The notes below the pieces were generated by a model that had not been told where the DNA came from, made no database searches, and worked only from the letters and a program-made list of their open reading frames with translations. Below, one piece after another: positions 1 to 7,737 of a stretch of 64,000 bases of DNA; positions within the stretch are counted from its first letter, which is position 1, and each line of letters starts with the position of its first letter. This DNA comes from 2-02-FULL-66-14 sp037443705 (lineage in GTDB: Bacteria > Pseudomonadota > Gammaproteobacteria > Burkholderiales > SG8-39): contig JBBINV010000005.1 of the NCBI GenBank assembly GCA_037443705.1, positions 31,713 through 95,712 of the forward strand, read 5' to 3'. The position numbers and the translations under genes are program-made.

Positions 1-48
1 CTCCACGAGGAGGATCCGCACCGAGGGGCGCGCGGGCACCGGGTCCAT
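1..48 (-). CDS. Start of a response-regulator-like gene, cut by the window edge
   Basis: Read leftwards from an ATG at 48-46, the only 16 codons available end in a V-R-I-L-L-V-E stretch, which is how the first beta strand of a receiver (REC) domain usually begins, just before the acidic pair. No strong Shine-Dalgarno sequence is seen upstream. It lies directly downstream of phaC on the same strand. The fragment is too short for certainty; it could be any gene that begins similarly. Confidence 0.4.
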   Translation of the reverse strand, partial: MDPVPARPSVRILLVE

Positions 49-81
49 GGCCGAAGGATAGCGGCGCCGGGCAAGGCGCGG

Positions 82-1851
82 CTAGCGCTCGAGCACGTAC
101 GTCCCGGGCGCGTCGGCGAGTCTGGGGAATTCCTTGGTCTCGAGGGGCGGCGGTGCCCCGAGCGGGCCGCAGTGCTCGGCGAGCCAGCCGGTCCAGTCTT
201 CCCACCAGCTGCCCTGGCGCTCCTCGGCCTGCGCGCGCCAGTTGTCGGCGCTCTGGCCGCGGTGCGCGGCGCCGATCCAGTAGCGGCGCTTCGCCGGCTT
301 CACCGGCGGGTTCACGATGCCGAGGATGTGGCCCGAGCTGGAAAGCACGAAGCGCTTGGGCGAGGTGACGTAGCCGTTGATCTTGAAGGTCTGGCGCCAG
401 GGCGCGATGTGGTCGTCCTCGGCCGAGACGTCGTACAGCGGCTGATGGATGCGCGCGATGTCGATCGGCTCGCCGGCCACGGTGAGCGCGTCGCGCTTCA
501 CCAGGTTGTTCTTGAGGTACATCTCGCGCAGGTAGTACTCGTGCATGCGCCAGGGCATGCGCGTCGTGTCCATGTTCCAGTAGAGCACGTCGAACGGCGC
601 CGGGCGCTCGCCGTAGAGCCAGCCATGCACCACGTAGTGCCAGATGAGGCTGTTCGACCGGAGTAGCCGGAACGAGGCCGCCATCTCGCGCCCGTCGAGG
701 TAGCCGCGCGCGCGCATCATGTCGGCGAGCCAGCGCACGGTGCCCTCGTCGAGGAACACTTCGATGTCCCCCGGCGACTGGAAATCGGTGAGCGCCGCGA
801 GCAGCGTCCAGCTCGAGACCGGAACGTCCTCGCGCGCGTGCCTGCGGTTGAGCCACGCGAGATAGGTGGCGAGGAGCGTGCCGCCGATGCAGTAGCCGGC
901 CGCGTGCACCCTGTCCGACCCGCTCACGCCCTGCGCCACACGCACGGCTTCGGCGACGCCGTGCGTGAGATAGTCGTCGAAGCCGGTTTCGGCGAGTTCC
1001 GGGCCGGGGTTCTTCCAGCTCGTCACGTACACGTCGAAGCCCCTGTCGAGGAGGTGCCGCACCATGCTCTTCCTCGGCGTGAGATCGAGCACGTAGTACT
1101 TGTTGATCCACGGCGTGACGAGCACGACCGGAACCTTCCGCACCTGGGCCGCGGCCGGCGCGTAATGGATCACTTCGAGCAGGCGGTTGCGGTACACGAC
1201 TGCGCCCGGCGTGGTCGCGAGGTTTCCGCCGACCTGGAAGTCCTCGGGCGAAGTCATGCGCACGGTGCCCGCGCGGAGGTCCTCCATGAAGATCTCGCAG
1301 CCGCGCCGCAGGCTCTCCCCGCGCGTCTCGACGGCCTTGCGCATCGCGACCGGATTGGTGAGGAGGAAGTTCGTGGGCGCCACCGCGTTCAGCCATTTCC
1401 GCCACCAGAACGCGGCCCGGCGCCGCTCGCGCGGCGAGATCCCGGGCGTGGCGAAGAGCGCGTCCTGCACCTGGCGCGTGATGAACAGATACCACTGCTT
1501 GAGCAGGTCCCAGCCCGGCTCGCGGGTCCAGACGGGATCCGCGAAGCGCGCATCGTCGGCCTGGGGAACCACGATGTCGGGACCGGGGCGGCCCGCGAGG
1601 CGCGCCGCGGTGTGCGCCTGCAGCGCGAGCAGGCTCCCGGCGAAGCGCGTCCACTGCTCGAAGAGCTCCTGCGGGTGCAGCATCCAGGCGAGGTGCGCGT
1701 GCGCGAGCGGCGCGATCATGCCGATCGGATCGGCGAACGACTCCACGCTGCCGCGCAGCGCGCGCAGCCGCTCGGCCGAAACCGCGAAGAGATGGGTCAG
1801 CTGCTCCTCGGCCTGGGGGACGGCTTCGGTCGGAAGGCCGGTGCGGTTCAT
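82..1851 (-). CDS. phaC: Class I poly(3-hydroxyalkanoate) synthase
   Basis: Polymerises (R)-3-hydroxyacyl-CoA into polyhydroxyalkanoate granules, a carbon store. The 589-residue length is that of class I synthases. The N-terminal half carries the NLATTPGAVV block typical of the family, followed by an alpha/beta-hydrolase catalytic domain. The modified lipase box GYCIGG puts the catalytic Cys at 321; the partner Asp is at 480 (EDDHIAPW) and the His at 508 (SSGHILG), nearly the same numbers as in the Cupriavidus enzyme. No phaA, phaB or phasin gene is beside it, so it is not in a phaCAB operon. It is divergent from the acyl-CoA ligase at 1939; the 87-base gap must hold both promoters. Confidence 0.93.
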   Translation of the reverse strand: MNRTGLPTEAVPQAEEQLTHLFAVSAERLRALRGSVESFADPIGMIAPLAHAHLAWMLHPQELFEQWTRFAGSLLALQAHTAARLAGRPGPDIVVPQADDARFADPVWTREPGWDLLKQWYLFITRQVQDALFATPGISPRERRRAAFWWRKWLNAVAPTNFLLTNPVAMRKAVETRGESLRRGCEIFMEDLRAGTVRMTSPEDFQVGGNLATTPGAVVYRNRLLEVIHYAPAAAQVRKVPVVLVTPWINKYYVLDLTPRKSMVRHLLDRGFDVYVTSWKNPGPELAETGFDDYLTHGVAEAVRVAQGVSGSDRVHAAGYCIGGTLLATYLAWLNRRHAREDVPVSSWTLLAALTDFQSPGDIEVFLDEGTVRWLADMMRARGYLDGREMAASFRLLRSNSLIWHYVVHGWLYGERPAPFDVLYWNMDTTRMPWRMHEYYLREMYLKNNLVKRDALTVAGEPIDIARIHQPLYDVSAEDDHIAPWRQTFKINGYVTSPKRFVLSSSGHILGIVNPPVKPAKRRYWIGAAHRGQSADNWRAQAEERQGSWWEDWTGWLAEHCGPLGAPPPLETKEFPRLADAPGTYVLER

Positions 1852-1938
1852 GCCGCCAGCCTAGGGGACCGGCCTCCCCGCCCGGTTGCGATAGATCAAG
1901 GTTCGAGAAGATTACAATCGCTCCCGAGGAGGGAAAGG

Positions 1939-3681
1939 ATGTCTGCACGCCTGCATACCGACCTGCGCTTCGCGAGCCCCCAGGTCACGATGGAAAGGCG
2001 CCCCGGCGGCGCGATCGTCCTGCGCTCGCCCGAGCCGCTCGGGCCTTACCCGCGCGCGATCGGCGAATGGCTCGAGCGCTGGGCGCGCGAGGCGCCGGAT
2101 CGCGTGCTCGTCGCCGAGCGCGCGGGCGAGGGCTGGCGCAGGGTGACCTACCGCGAGGCGCTGGATGCGGCGCGGCGCATCGGGCAGGCGCTGCTCGAGC
2201 GCGGGCTCGGAAAGGACAGGCCGGTCGCGATCCTTTCCGACAACGGCGTCGACCATGCGCTCCTCGCGCTCGGCGCGATGCACGTCGGCGTTCCGGTCGC
2301 GCCGATCTCGCCCGCGTACTCGCTCATGTCGAAGGACTTCGCAAAGCTCAGGGCGATCTTCGAGCTGCTGAAGCCGGGGCTCGTGTACGCGGCCGACCCG
2401 GCGAAGTTCGCTCCCGCCCTGCAGGCAGTCGGGGCGAGCGCGACGCCGATTGGCGCCCTGCTGGAAAAACCGGGATCGTCGAGAGTCGACGACGCCTTCG
2501 CCGCCGTCACCCCCGACACCGTCGCGAAGATCCTCTTCACCTCGGGGTCCACGGGCCTTCCGAAGGGCGTGATCAACACCCAGCGCATGCTGTGCTCGAA
2601 CCAGCAGAGCTGGGCGCAGCTCTGGCCGTTCCTCGAGGCGCGCCCGCCGGTGATCGTCGAGTGGCTGCCGTGGAACCACACCTTCGGGGGCAACGCGACC
2701 TTCAACATGATCCTGCGCAACGGCGGCTCGATCTACGTCGACGGCGGAAAGCCGATGCCCGGTCTGGTCGAGACCACGGTCCGCAACCTCAAGGACGTGT
2801 CGCCCACGATGCACTTCAACGTGCCGCGCGGCTTCGACCTGCTGCTGCCCTTTCTCGAATCCGACGCGGCGCTCCGGAAGAGCTTCTTCCGCGACCTCGA
2901 TCTCGTGTTCTACGCCGGCGCGGCGCTGCCGCAGAACCTGTGGGAGCGCATCGAGCGCCTCGCGATCGCGGAGAAGTCCGGCCGGCTCGCGATGCTCTCG
3001 GCCTGGGGCTCGACCGAGACCGCGCCGATGTCCACGTGCGTCCACATGCCCATCGAGCGCGCGGGCGTGATCGGGCTCCCGGCGCCCGGAAGCGAGATCA
3101 AGCTCGTGCCCTCGGGCGGAAAGCTCGAGGCGCGCGTGCGCGGCCCGAACGTGACGCCCGGCTACTTCAAGCGCGACGACCTGACCCGGGCCGCGTTCGA
3201 CGAGGAAGGCTTTTACCGGATCGGCGACGCGCTGAGGCTCGCAGATCCCGCGGCGCCGGAAAAAGGCCTCGTCTTCGACGGCCGCGTCGCGGAAGACTTC
3301 AAGCTGACCACCGGCACCTGGGTGCACGCGGGCGCGGTGCGCGTAAAGCTCATCGCTGCCGCCAACCCCCTCGTCCAGGACGCCGTGATCACCGGCCACG
3401 ACCGCGACGAGGTCGGGGCGCTGGTTTTCCTGAGCGCGGCGGCGAAGGATCTTTCGCCGGAAACGATACGGGAAAGGCTTTCTGCCGCCCTCAAGGCCCT
3501 CCTCGCCGAAGGCGGAAGCTCGACCCACCCCGTGCGGCTCCTCGTGATGACCGAGCCGCCGTCGATCGACGCCAACGAGATCACCGACAAGGGCTACATC
3601 AACCAGCGCGCCGTGCTCGAGCGGCGCGCGGCGCTGGTGGAGAAGCTCTACGCGGGAGCAGCCGAGGTCGTACGACCGTAA
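1939..3681 (+). CDS. Feruloyl-CoA synthase-like acyl-CoA ligase
   Basis: An ANL-superfamily enzyme that adenylates a carboxylic acid with ATP and transfers it to CoA. The AMP-binding P-loop LFTSGSTGLPKG is at residues 199-210. The following WLPWNHTFGGN segment and the compact 580-residue length resemble feruloyl-CoA synthases, which activate hydroxycinnamic acids from lignin; the exact substrate is inferred. The start at 1939 is preceded by a strong AGGAGG (1927-1932) at 6-base spacing, so the in-frame extension upstream is not coding. A TACAAT at 1913-1918 may be a -10 box but has no well-spaced -35. No enoyl-CoA hydratase/aldolase or vanillin dehydrogenase gene is adjacent, so a degradation operon is not visible here. 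Confidence 0.8.
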   Translation: MSARLHTDLRFASPQVTMERRPGGAIVLRSPEPLGPYPRAIGEWLERWAREAPDRVLVAERAGEGWRRVTYREALDAARRIGQALLERGLGKDRPVAILSDNGVDHALLALGAMHVGVPVAPISPAYSLMSKDFAKLRAIFELLKPGLVYAADPAKFAPALQAVGASATPIGALLEKPGSSRVDDAFAAVTPDTVAKILFTSGSTGLPKGVINTQRMLCSNQQSWAQLWPFLEARPPVIVEWLPWNHTFGGNATFNMILRNGGSIYVDGGKPMPGLVETTVRNLKDVSPTMHFNVPRGFDLLLPFLESDAALRKSFFRDLDLVFYAGAALPQNLWERIERLAIAEKSGRLAMLSAWGSTETAPMSTCVHMPIERAGVIGLPAPGSEIKLVPSGGKLEARVRGPNVTPGYFKRDDLTRAAFDEEGFYRIGDALRLADPAAPEKGLVFDGRVAEDFKLTTGTWVHAGAVRVKLIAAANPLVQDAVITGHDRDEVGALVFLSAAAKDLSPETIRERLSAALKALLAEGGSSTHPVRLLVMTEPPSIDANEITDKGYINQRAVLERRAALVEKLYAGAAEVVRP

Positions 3682-3704
3682 GTGCCGGTGCTATAGTCCC
3701 CCGC

Positions 3705-4112
3705 ATGACGCGGGCCGAAATCGTCGAGCAGTTGCGCGCCTTCTTCGCGGATCGCGCGCGTGCGATCGCCTGCGCGTATCTTTACGGCAGCGCCGCCCGG
3801 GGCGAGGCGCGCACCGGAAGCGATATCGATGTCGCAGTGCTGCTCCGAGAGGCGCCTTCCGGAACCCTGGAGGGTCTGGGGCTGGACATCGCCGGCGAGA
3901 TCGAGCGACGCGTCGGCAAACCGGTGGACATCGTGGTGCTCAATCGGGCTTCGCCGGATCTCGTGCACCGCGTGCTGCGCGACGGCGTGCTCGTGCACGA
4001 AAGCGATCCGCGCGCGCGGGTAGCGTTCGAGACCCGCAAGCGCGCGGAGTACTTCGACGTCCTGCCCTGCCTGCGGGAGTATCGCCGCTCGGCCGAGAGG
4101 CACCGCTCGTGA
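3705..4112 (+). CDS. mntA: MntA-type nucleotidyltransferase antitoxin
   Basis: A minimal nucleotidyltransferase of 135 residues. It shows the GSX10DXD signature: Gly28-Ser29, then ten residues, then Asp40-Ile41-Asp42, which bind metal and ATP. In characterised pairs MntA-type proteins adenylylate the HEPN toxin on a Tyr and so silence it. The stop codon overlaps the GTG start of the HEPN partner at 4109 (GTGA), the normal antitoxin-first arrangement and a sign of translational coupling. The C-terminal tail (FETRKRAEYFD) resembles other family members. The pairing and motifs make the call firm; activity is inferred. Confidence 0.88.
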   Translation: MTRAEIVEQLRAFFADRARAIACAYLYGSAARGEARTGSDIDVAVLLREAPSGTLEGLGLDIAGEIERRVGKPVDIVVLNRASPDLVHRVLRDGVLVHESDPRARVAFETRKRAEYFDVLPCLREYRRSAERHRS

Positions 4113-4537
4113 CGGACGTCGAGCTGATCGAAAAGAAGCTCGCGTTCATCGAGACGTGCGTGCGCGAGCTGCGCACGCTCGCCAGGCCCGCGGCGATCGC
4201 GACCGACCTGCGCGAAGAGCGGTTCGCGGCGTATACGCTTCAGATCGCGGTGCAGGCGGCACTCGACGTCGCATCCCATATCGTTTCGGACGATCGCCTC
4301 GGAGAGCCCGACACCAATCGGCAGCTGTTCGATCTGCTGGCTCGCGCCGGCTGGCTGTCTGCGGAGATCACCGACACGATGCACAAGATGGCCGGCTTCC
4401 GGAATGTCGTGGTGCATGGCTATCAAGCTCTCGACAGGGCGATTCTTGCGGACGTCGTGGCGAACCGGCTCGGCGATCTTCTTGACTTCGTTGCGGCGAT
4501 CCGGCGCGGGCTGGCGGAACGAAAAGGCCGCACTTAG
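4109..4537 (+). CDS. hepT: HepT-type HEPN ribonuclease toxin
   Basis: A 142-residue all-alpha HEPN (DUF86) protein. The active-site motif RX4HXY is present as RNVVVHGY, with Arg98, His103 and Tyr105. In known HepT proteins Arg and His form the RNase site, and the Tyr is the residue adenylylated by the MntA antitoxin. Translation starts at a GTG that overlaps the mntA stop. The last four bases overlap the end of the convergent PIN toxin gene at 4534, so the two toxin genes are tail to tail. Confidence 0.88.
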   Translation: MTDVELIEKKLAFIETCVRELRTLARPAAIATDLREERFAAYTLQIAVQAALDVASHIVSDDRLGEPDTNRQLFDLLARAGWLSAEITDTMHKMAGFRNVVVHGYQALDRAILADVVANRLGDLLDFVAAIRRGLAERKGRT

Positions 4538-4989
4538 ACGCGCGGCGCGACCAGGCAAAGACCGACGGCGCGTGCAAGTGGTCGCTGCCGTCCGTCGAAG
4601 GTCAGAAATGACCGAAAGCCGAGCTCGAGGGCGCTCGCCACGTGAAGCACGTCGAGCGAACGGCAACCCACCGAGGCGGTGTACCGACGGCTGAGCTCGG
4701 CCGCCCGCCGCAACGCGGAGCGCCACAGGAGATCGGCCTGGACGTATCGACCTTCAGACCAGTCCTCGTCGAAGGATTCCAGGGCGTCGCGCATCGCCTG
4801 CGCGCTGATGTCGCCCCGAAAGGCAGCGAGACAAATCCCGTTGGCGATCTCGGCCCGGCCGTGCAGCGTGAGGACGAGAGCGCCACGGTTCCGGCCGCGC
4901 CACGCGTTCATCGCGGCCGACGCCCGCTGGTGGATGTAAAGCGTAAGCAACGCGCTGGGGTCGACGTACGTCGACTCAGCGCTCGCCAC
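4534..4989 (-). CDS. PIN-domain ribonuclease toxin (VapC-like)
   Basis: A 151-residue PIN domain. The four conserved acidic residues that hold the catalytic metal are visible: Asp10 (YVDPSALL), Glu47 (GRAEIANG), Asp113 (RSLDVLHVASA) and Asp132 (FLTFDGRQ). VapC toxins cleave tRNA or rRNA; the target here is unknown. The gene overlaps the upstream antitoxin gene by 14 bases, so the two are co-translated. It converges on hepT with a 4-base overlap of the stop codons. Confidence 0.87.
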   Translation of the reverse strand: MASAESTYVDPSALLTLYIHQRASAAMNAWRGRNRGALVLTLHGRAEIANGICLAAFRGDISAQAMRDALESFDEDWSEGRYVQADLLWRSALRRAAELSRRYTASVGCRSLDVLHVASALELGFRSFLTFDGRQRPLARAVGLCLVAPRV

Positions 4990-5230
4990 GATTCTCCTCA
5001 GTGAGCGCCTTGGCGGCCAGGGCGTCCAGCGGCACGGGCTGATGGCGCTTCAGGCGCGCAAGGTAGTCCTTGACCCGAGGTTCGCTTGCGCGCTTGCGGG
5101 ACGTGTACAGCGTGAGCCGGTAGCGCGGCTCGCCCCGCTCCGTAACCAAAACCTCGCCCTCGCTTTCGACGAGCCTTCTGACTCTAGGAAAGCGATTGCG
5201 CAAGTCACGGACGGTAGCGGTGGACGCCAT
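4976..5230 (-). CDS. Phd/YefM-type antitoxin paired with the PIN toxin
   Basis: An 84-residue protein beginning ASTATVRDLRNRFPRVRRLV. This N-terminal T-V-R-D-L-R pattern, with a later V-L-V-T-E-R-G-E-P segment, is typical of the Phd/YefM (prevent-host-death) fold rather than the AbrB-like VapB fold. The basic C-terminal tail would be the toxin-binding region. Phd-type proteins usually repress their own operon, and an 11-base dyad lies 14 bases upstream of the start (5244-5254). The start was chosen at the ATG at 5230 because this is where the family homology begins. Confidence 0.83.
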   Translation of the reverse strand: MASTATVRDLRNRFPRVRRLVESEGEVLVTERGEPRYRLTLYTSRKRASEPRVKDYLARLKRHQPVPLDALAAKALTEENRGER

Positions 5231-5243
5231 AACGTGAGACATA

Positions 5244-5254
5244 AGTGTATCACT
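5244..5254. promoter_or_regulatory. Candidate operator dyad upstream of the antitoxin gene
   Basis: AGTGTATCACT is an AGTG/CACT dyad with a 3-base centre in an AT-richer patch just upstream of the Phd-like antitoxin start. On the minus strand it contains TACACT, which could be the -10 box. Autoregulation by Phd-type antitoxins is common, but binding here is only inferred. Confidence 0.35.
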
Positions 5255-5262
5255 CTTTGCCC

Positions 5263-6159
5263 CTAGTGCCTCGACATGGCAAGCCCCGTGATCGCCCCGA
5301 CCACCACGAAGGCGCCGAGCACCTGGGTGGCGCTCATCGCCTGCCCGAGCACCGCCCAGGCCATGATCATCACCGCGATCGGCTCGGCGTTGAGCGCCAC
5401 CGTGTTGCTCGGCGCGCCCACGCGCGGCAGGACGAGGAAGAACACGATCAGCGCCGAGGAGTAGAGCGCGGACAGAAGCGCGAGCGCGAGCCACCCGGCC
5501 GCGTCGGCCGGCAGTGCGAAGCCGCCCGTGGCGGCTCCCGCCGCGAGCATGACGGCGGCGACCGCCGCCATCGTGTAGAGCGTGCGCGCGCGGCCGTCGA
5601 TCTCCTTCAGCCACCGGTTCGTGAGAAGGAGCACCAGCGCGAACGTCACCGCCGCGCCGAGCGCGTAGGCGACACCTGCGCCGATCCCGGTCCAGCGCCC
5701 CGCGATGTGCCGCGCGCCGCCGATCACGTCGAGCACGAGCGCGAGTCCCGCGAGCGCCGCCGGCATCGCCAGCGCCGCGCGCGCGCCGAGCCGCTCGCCG
5801 CCCGTCCAGGCCGAGAGCAGCGTGAACAGCAGCGGAAACAGGTTGAACACGAGCAGCGCGAGCGCCACCGGGATGCGCGCCACCGCCGAATACAGGCAAT
5901 AGCTCTGCACCGCGATCAGCGCGCCCACGGCGAAAGCGCGCAGCCGCAGCCGCGGCTCGAGACCGCGCGGCACGCCCTGCAGCGCCATCAGCGCGAGCAC
6001 CAGCGCCGCAGCGACCGCCGAGCGCGTCGCCACCGCGGTGAGCACGTTGGCGCCGTGATCGAAAGCGATCCGGGCGCAGACGTGGTTGGCGCCGAAGGTG
6101 ATCGCGATCCCCACGAGCATCGGGATCACCAGCGCGCGCGGCAGCGGGCCCTGCGGCAT
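5263..6159 (-). CDS. EamA/DMT-family transporter
   Basis: A 298-residue, strongly hydrophobic protein with about ten membrane segments in two repeated halves, as expected for the drug/metabolite transporter (EamA) family of inner-membrane exporters. The second half contains the family-typical stretch near SALYSSALIVFFLVLPRVGA, followed by a conserved NxxPI-like turn (ALNAEPIAV). The substrate cannot be read from sequence. The start at 6159 was chosen because hydrophobicity begins there; the longer open frame upstream is antisense to the cysteine dioxygenase gene, 33 bases away and divergent. Confidence 0.82.
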   Translation of the reverse strand: MPQGPLPRALVIPMLVGIAITFGANHVCARIAFDHGANVLTAVATRSAVAAALVLALMALQGVPRGLEPRLRLRAFAVGALIAVQSYCLYSAVARIPVALALLVFNLFPLLFTLLSAWTGGERLGARAALAMPAALAGLALVLDVIGGARHIAGRWTGIGAGVAYALGAAVTFALVLLLTNRWLKEIDGRARTLYTMAAVAAVMLAAGAATGGFALPADAAGWLALALLSALYSSALIVFFLVLPRVGAPSNTVALNAEPIAVMIMAWAVLGQAMSATQVLGAFVVVGAITGLAMSRH

Positions 6160-6192
6160 TTGGGCGATAATAAGGGCAACCGCAGTCCCCCC

Positions 6193-6780
6193 ATGCACGG
6201 TCTCGCCCGGTTTCGCACTTTCATTCAGGACATGACGCGCCTCGCGGAGCGCCACGGCGGCGACGAGGCCGCGATGCTCGCGCAGGGCGAAGCGCTGCTG
6301 CGCGAGCTGATCGCGCACGACGACTGGCTGCCCGCGGAGTTCGCGCGGCCCTCTGCGGACTCTTACCGCCAGTACCTGCTCCATTGCGATCCGCTCGAGC
6401 GCTTCTCGGTGGTGAGCTTCGTCTGGCAGCCGGGGCAGCGCACGCCGATCCACGACCACACCGTCTGGGGCCTCGTCGGCGTCATGCGTGGCGAGGAACT
6501 GTGCCGCGAATACTCGAACGACATCAAGCCGACGGGGGAGCATCTCGTCCTTCCCGGCCAGGTCGACCGCGTCTCGCCCACGATCGGAGACGTGCACGTC
6601 GTATCGAACGCGACGGAAGACCGCACCGCGGTCAGCATCCACGTGTACGGCGCGAATATCGGCGCGGTGCGCCGGCACACGTTCGATCCGGCGACCGGCG
6701 CGCGGCGCGAGTTCGTCTCCGGCTACTCGAACGCCACGATCCCGAACCCGTGGGACCGCTCGCGCGAGCGCTCGCGCTGA
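6193..6780 (+). CDS. Cysteine dioxygenase-family protein
   Basis: A 195-residue cupin resembling bacterial cysteine dioxygenases, non-haem iron enzymes that oxidise a thiol such as L-cysteine (or 3-mercaptopropionate) to the sulfinate. The cupin 1 motif gives His87 and His89 (PIHDHTVWG); the third iron ligand is His135 (GDVHVVSN). Tyr152 (HVYG) may match the C-terminal active-site Tyr. The gene has only a 33-base gap to the divergent exporter, containing an AT-rich GATAAT (6166-6171) as possible -10. Its last 31 bases overlap the next gene. Confidence 0.85.
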   Translation: MHGLARFRTFIQDMTRLAERHGGDEAAMLAQGEALLRELIAHDDWLPAEFARPSADSYRQYLLHCDPLERFSVVSFVWQPGQRTPIHDHTVWGLVGVMRGEELCREYSNDIKPTGEHLVLPGQVDRVSPTIGDVHVVSNATEDRTAVSIHVYGANIGAVRRHTFDPATGARREFVSGYSNATIPNPWDRSRERSR

Positions 6781-7061
6781 TCCTCGCCGCGCCATCGGCG
6801 GCACTCGCCTGCGACGTGCCCCCGGACGAGGGCAGCATGCCGCTCAGGCGCCTGATCGCGCGCGTCAGGTTCCTGCCGGAGACCGAAAGCTGGCAGAAGT
6901 CGCTCCCGGAGGGCGTGATTGCACAATACGTGCTGCTCGTCGATTCGCCGCGGAAGATCCGCGGCCGCTGCTATTGGCCGGTAGAGATTCGAGCCGGCGG
7001 CGAGCTCTGGAAGCGCTACCTCGTGGCCGCCGACGGCGGACGCGTCATCGAGCGCCGCTGA
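6750..7061 (+). CDS. Small secreted protein of unknown function
   Basis: I do not recognise the family. A GTG at 6750, inside the end of the cysteine dioxygenase gene, opens a 103-codon frame. Its first 20 residues form a clean signal peptide (GPLARALALILAAPSAALA, cleavage before Cys-Asp), so the overlapping start is plausible. The mature part of about 83 residues is basic, has two cysteines and ends GGRVIERR. The 31-base overlap suggests co-transcription with the dioxygenase. The next downstream ATG would remove the signal peptide. Confidence 0.6.
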   Translation: MGPLARALALILAAPSAALACDVPPDEGSMPLRRLIARVRFLPETESWQKSLPEGVIAQYVLLVDSPRKIRGRCYWPVEIRAGGELWKRYLVAADGGRVIERR

Positions 7062-7068
7062 GAAACGC

Positions 7069-7713
7069 CTATTTCGCGCCGCGCGCGCGCAGCAGGTCCG
7101 CGAGCTCGCGCCGCCTTGCGGCGGACGCAAGCGCAAGCGCCGTCGTGCCGCTCGCGCTCGCGGCATTGACGTCGGCGCCGCGCTCGAGGAGCTGCTGCGC
7201 CACCTCGTAACGGTTGTAGAGAACCGCGGTGTGAAGCGGTGTGGTGCCGTTCTTCGTGCGGCTGTTCACATCGGCGCCGCGCGCAAGCAGCATCGCGACG
7301 ATCGCGCGGTTGCCGCGCATCACCGCGTAGTGCAGCACCGACGCCCCCGTTCCCGGATCCTTCGCCTCGATGTCCGCGCCCGAATCGATCAGCTTCCGGG
7401 CCGCGGCCTCGTCGCCCTTCGCGACCGCCGCGTGCAGGCTCTGCGGTGCCGCCTGCGCGCTCGGGGTAGCCGCCACCGGCTCGGGCGCGGGTTGCGGCCG
7501 CGCGGCCGGCTTCCCGGGCTCCTCTGCCGGTTCCGGCTTTGCAGGTTCCGGCGCGGGCGCTTCCTCGCTGCCGCCAAAGATGCTCCGGAAGAGCCCCTTC
7601 AGGCCTTCGATAATCGCTTCGTGCGGCGGCCGCTCGTCCGCCTGCGCGCGAGCGCCCGGCATGGCCACGATCCATGCGGCAAAGAACGCCGCGACGACCC
7701 CTCGAAACCTCAT
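7069..7713 (-). CDS. Exported ankyrin-repeat protein
   Basis: A 214-residue protein with a signal peptide (residues 1-23, ending GARA), a Pro/Ala/Glu-rich linker (about 50-90) and three to four ankyrin repeats (about 92-212) with the usual GADINAKDxxGxTxLHxA pattern, e.g. GADIEAKDPGTGASVLHYAV. Ankyrin repeats bind other proteins, here probably in the periplasm. The partner is unknown. It converges on the small secreted protein gene (8-base gap) and lies 25 bases below the broken Vgb-like gene on the same strand. Confidence 0.85.
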   Translation of the reverse strand: MRFRGVVAAFFAAWIVAMPGARAQADERPPHEAIIEGLKGLFRSIFGGSEEAPAPEPAKPEPAEEPGKPAARPQPAPEPVAATPSAQAAPQSLHAAVAKGDEAAARKLIDSGADIEAKDPGTGASVLHYAVMRGNRAIVAMLLARGADVNSRTKNGTTPLHTAVLYNRYEVAQQLLERGADVNAASASGTTALALASAARRRELADLLRARGAK

Positions 7714-7737
7714 GACACCCCCCTGCAGGGTGCAGCG

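Noticed and set aside
1886..1918. Promoter TTGCGA...TACAAT for the acyl-CoA ligase
   Set aside because: The spacer is 21 bases, too long for a normal sigma-70 promoter; only the -10 is acceptable.
838..1938. N-terminal extension of the acyl-CoA ligase
   Set aside because: Antisense to phaC and Arg/His-rich; a strong ribosome site marks the true start at 1939.
5263..6804. N-terminal extension of the EamA transporter to 513 residues
   Set aside because: The extension is antisense to cysteine dioxygenase and not hydrophobic.
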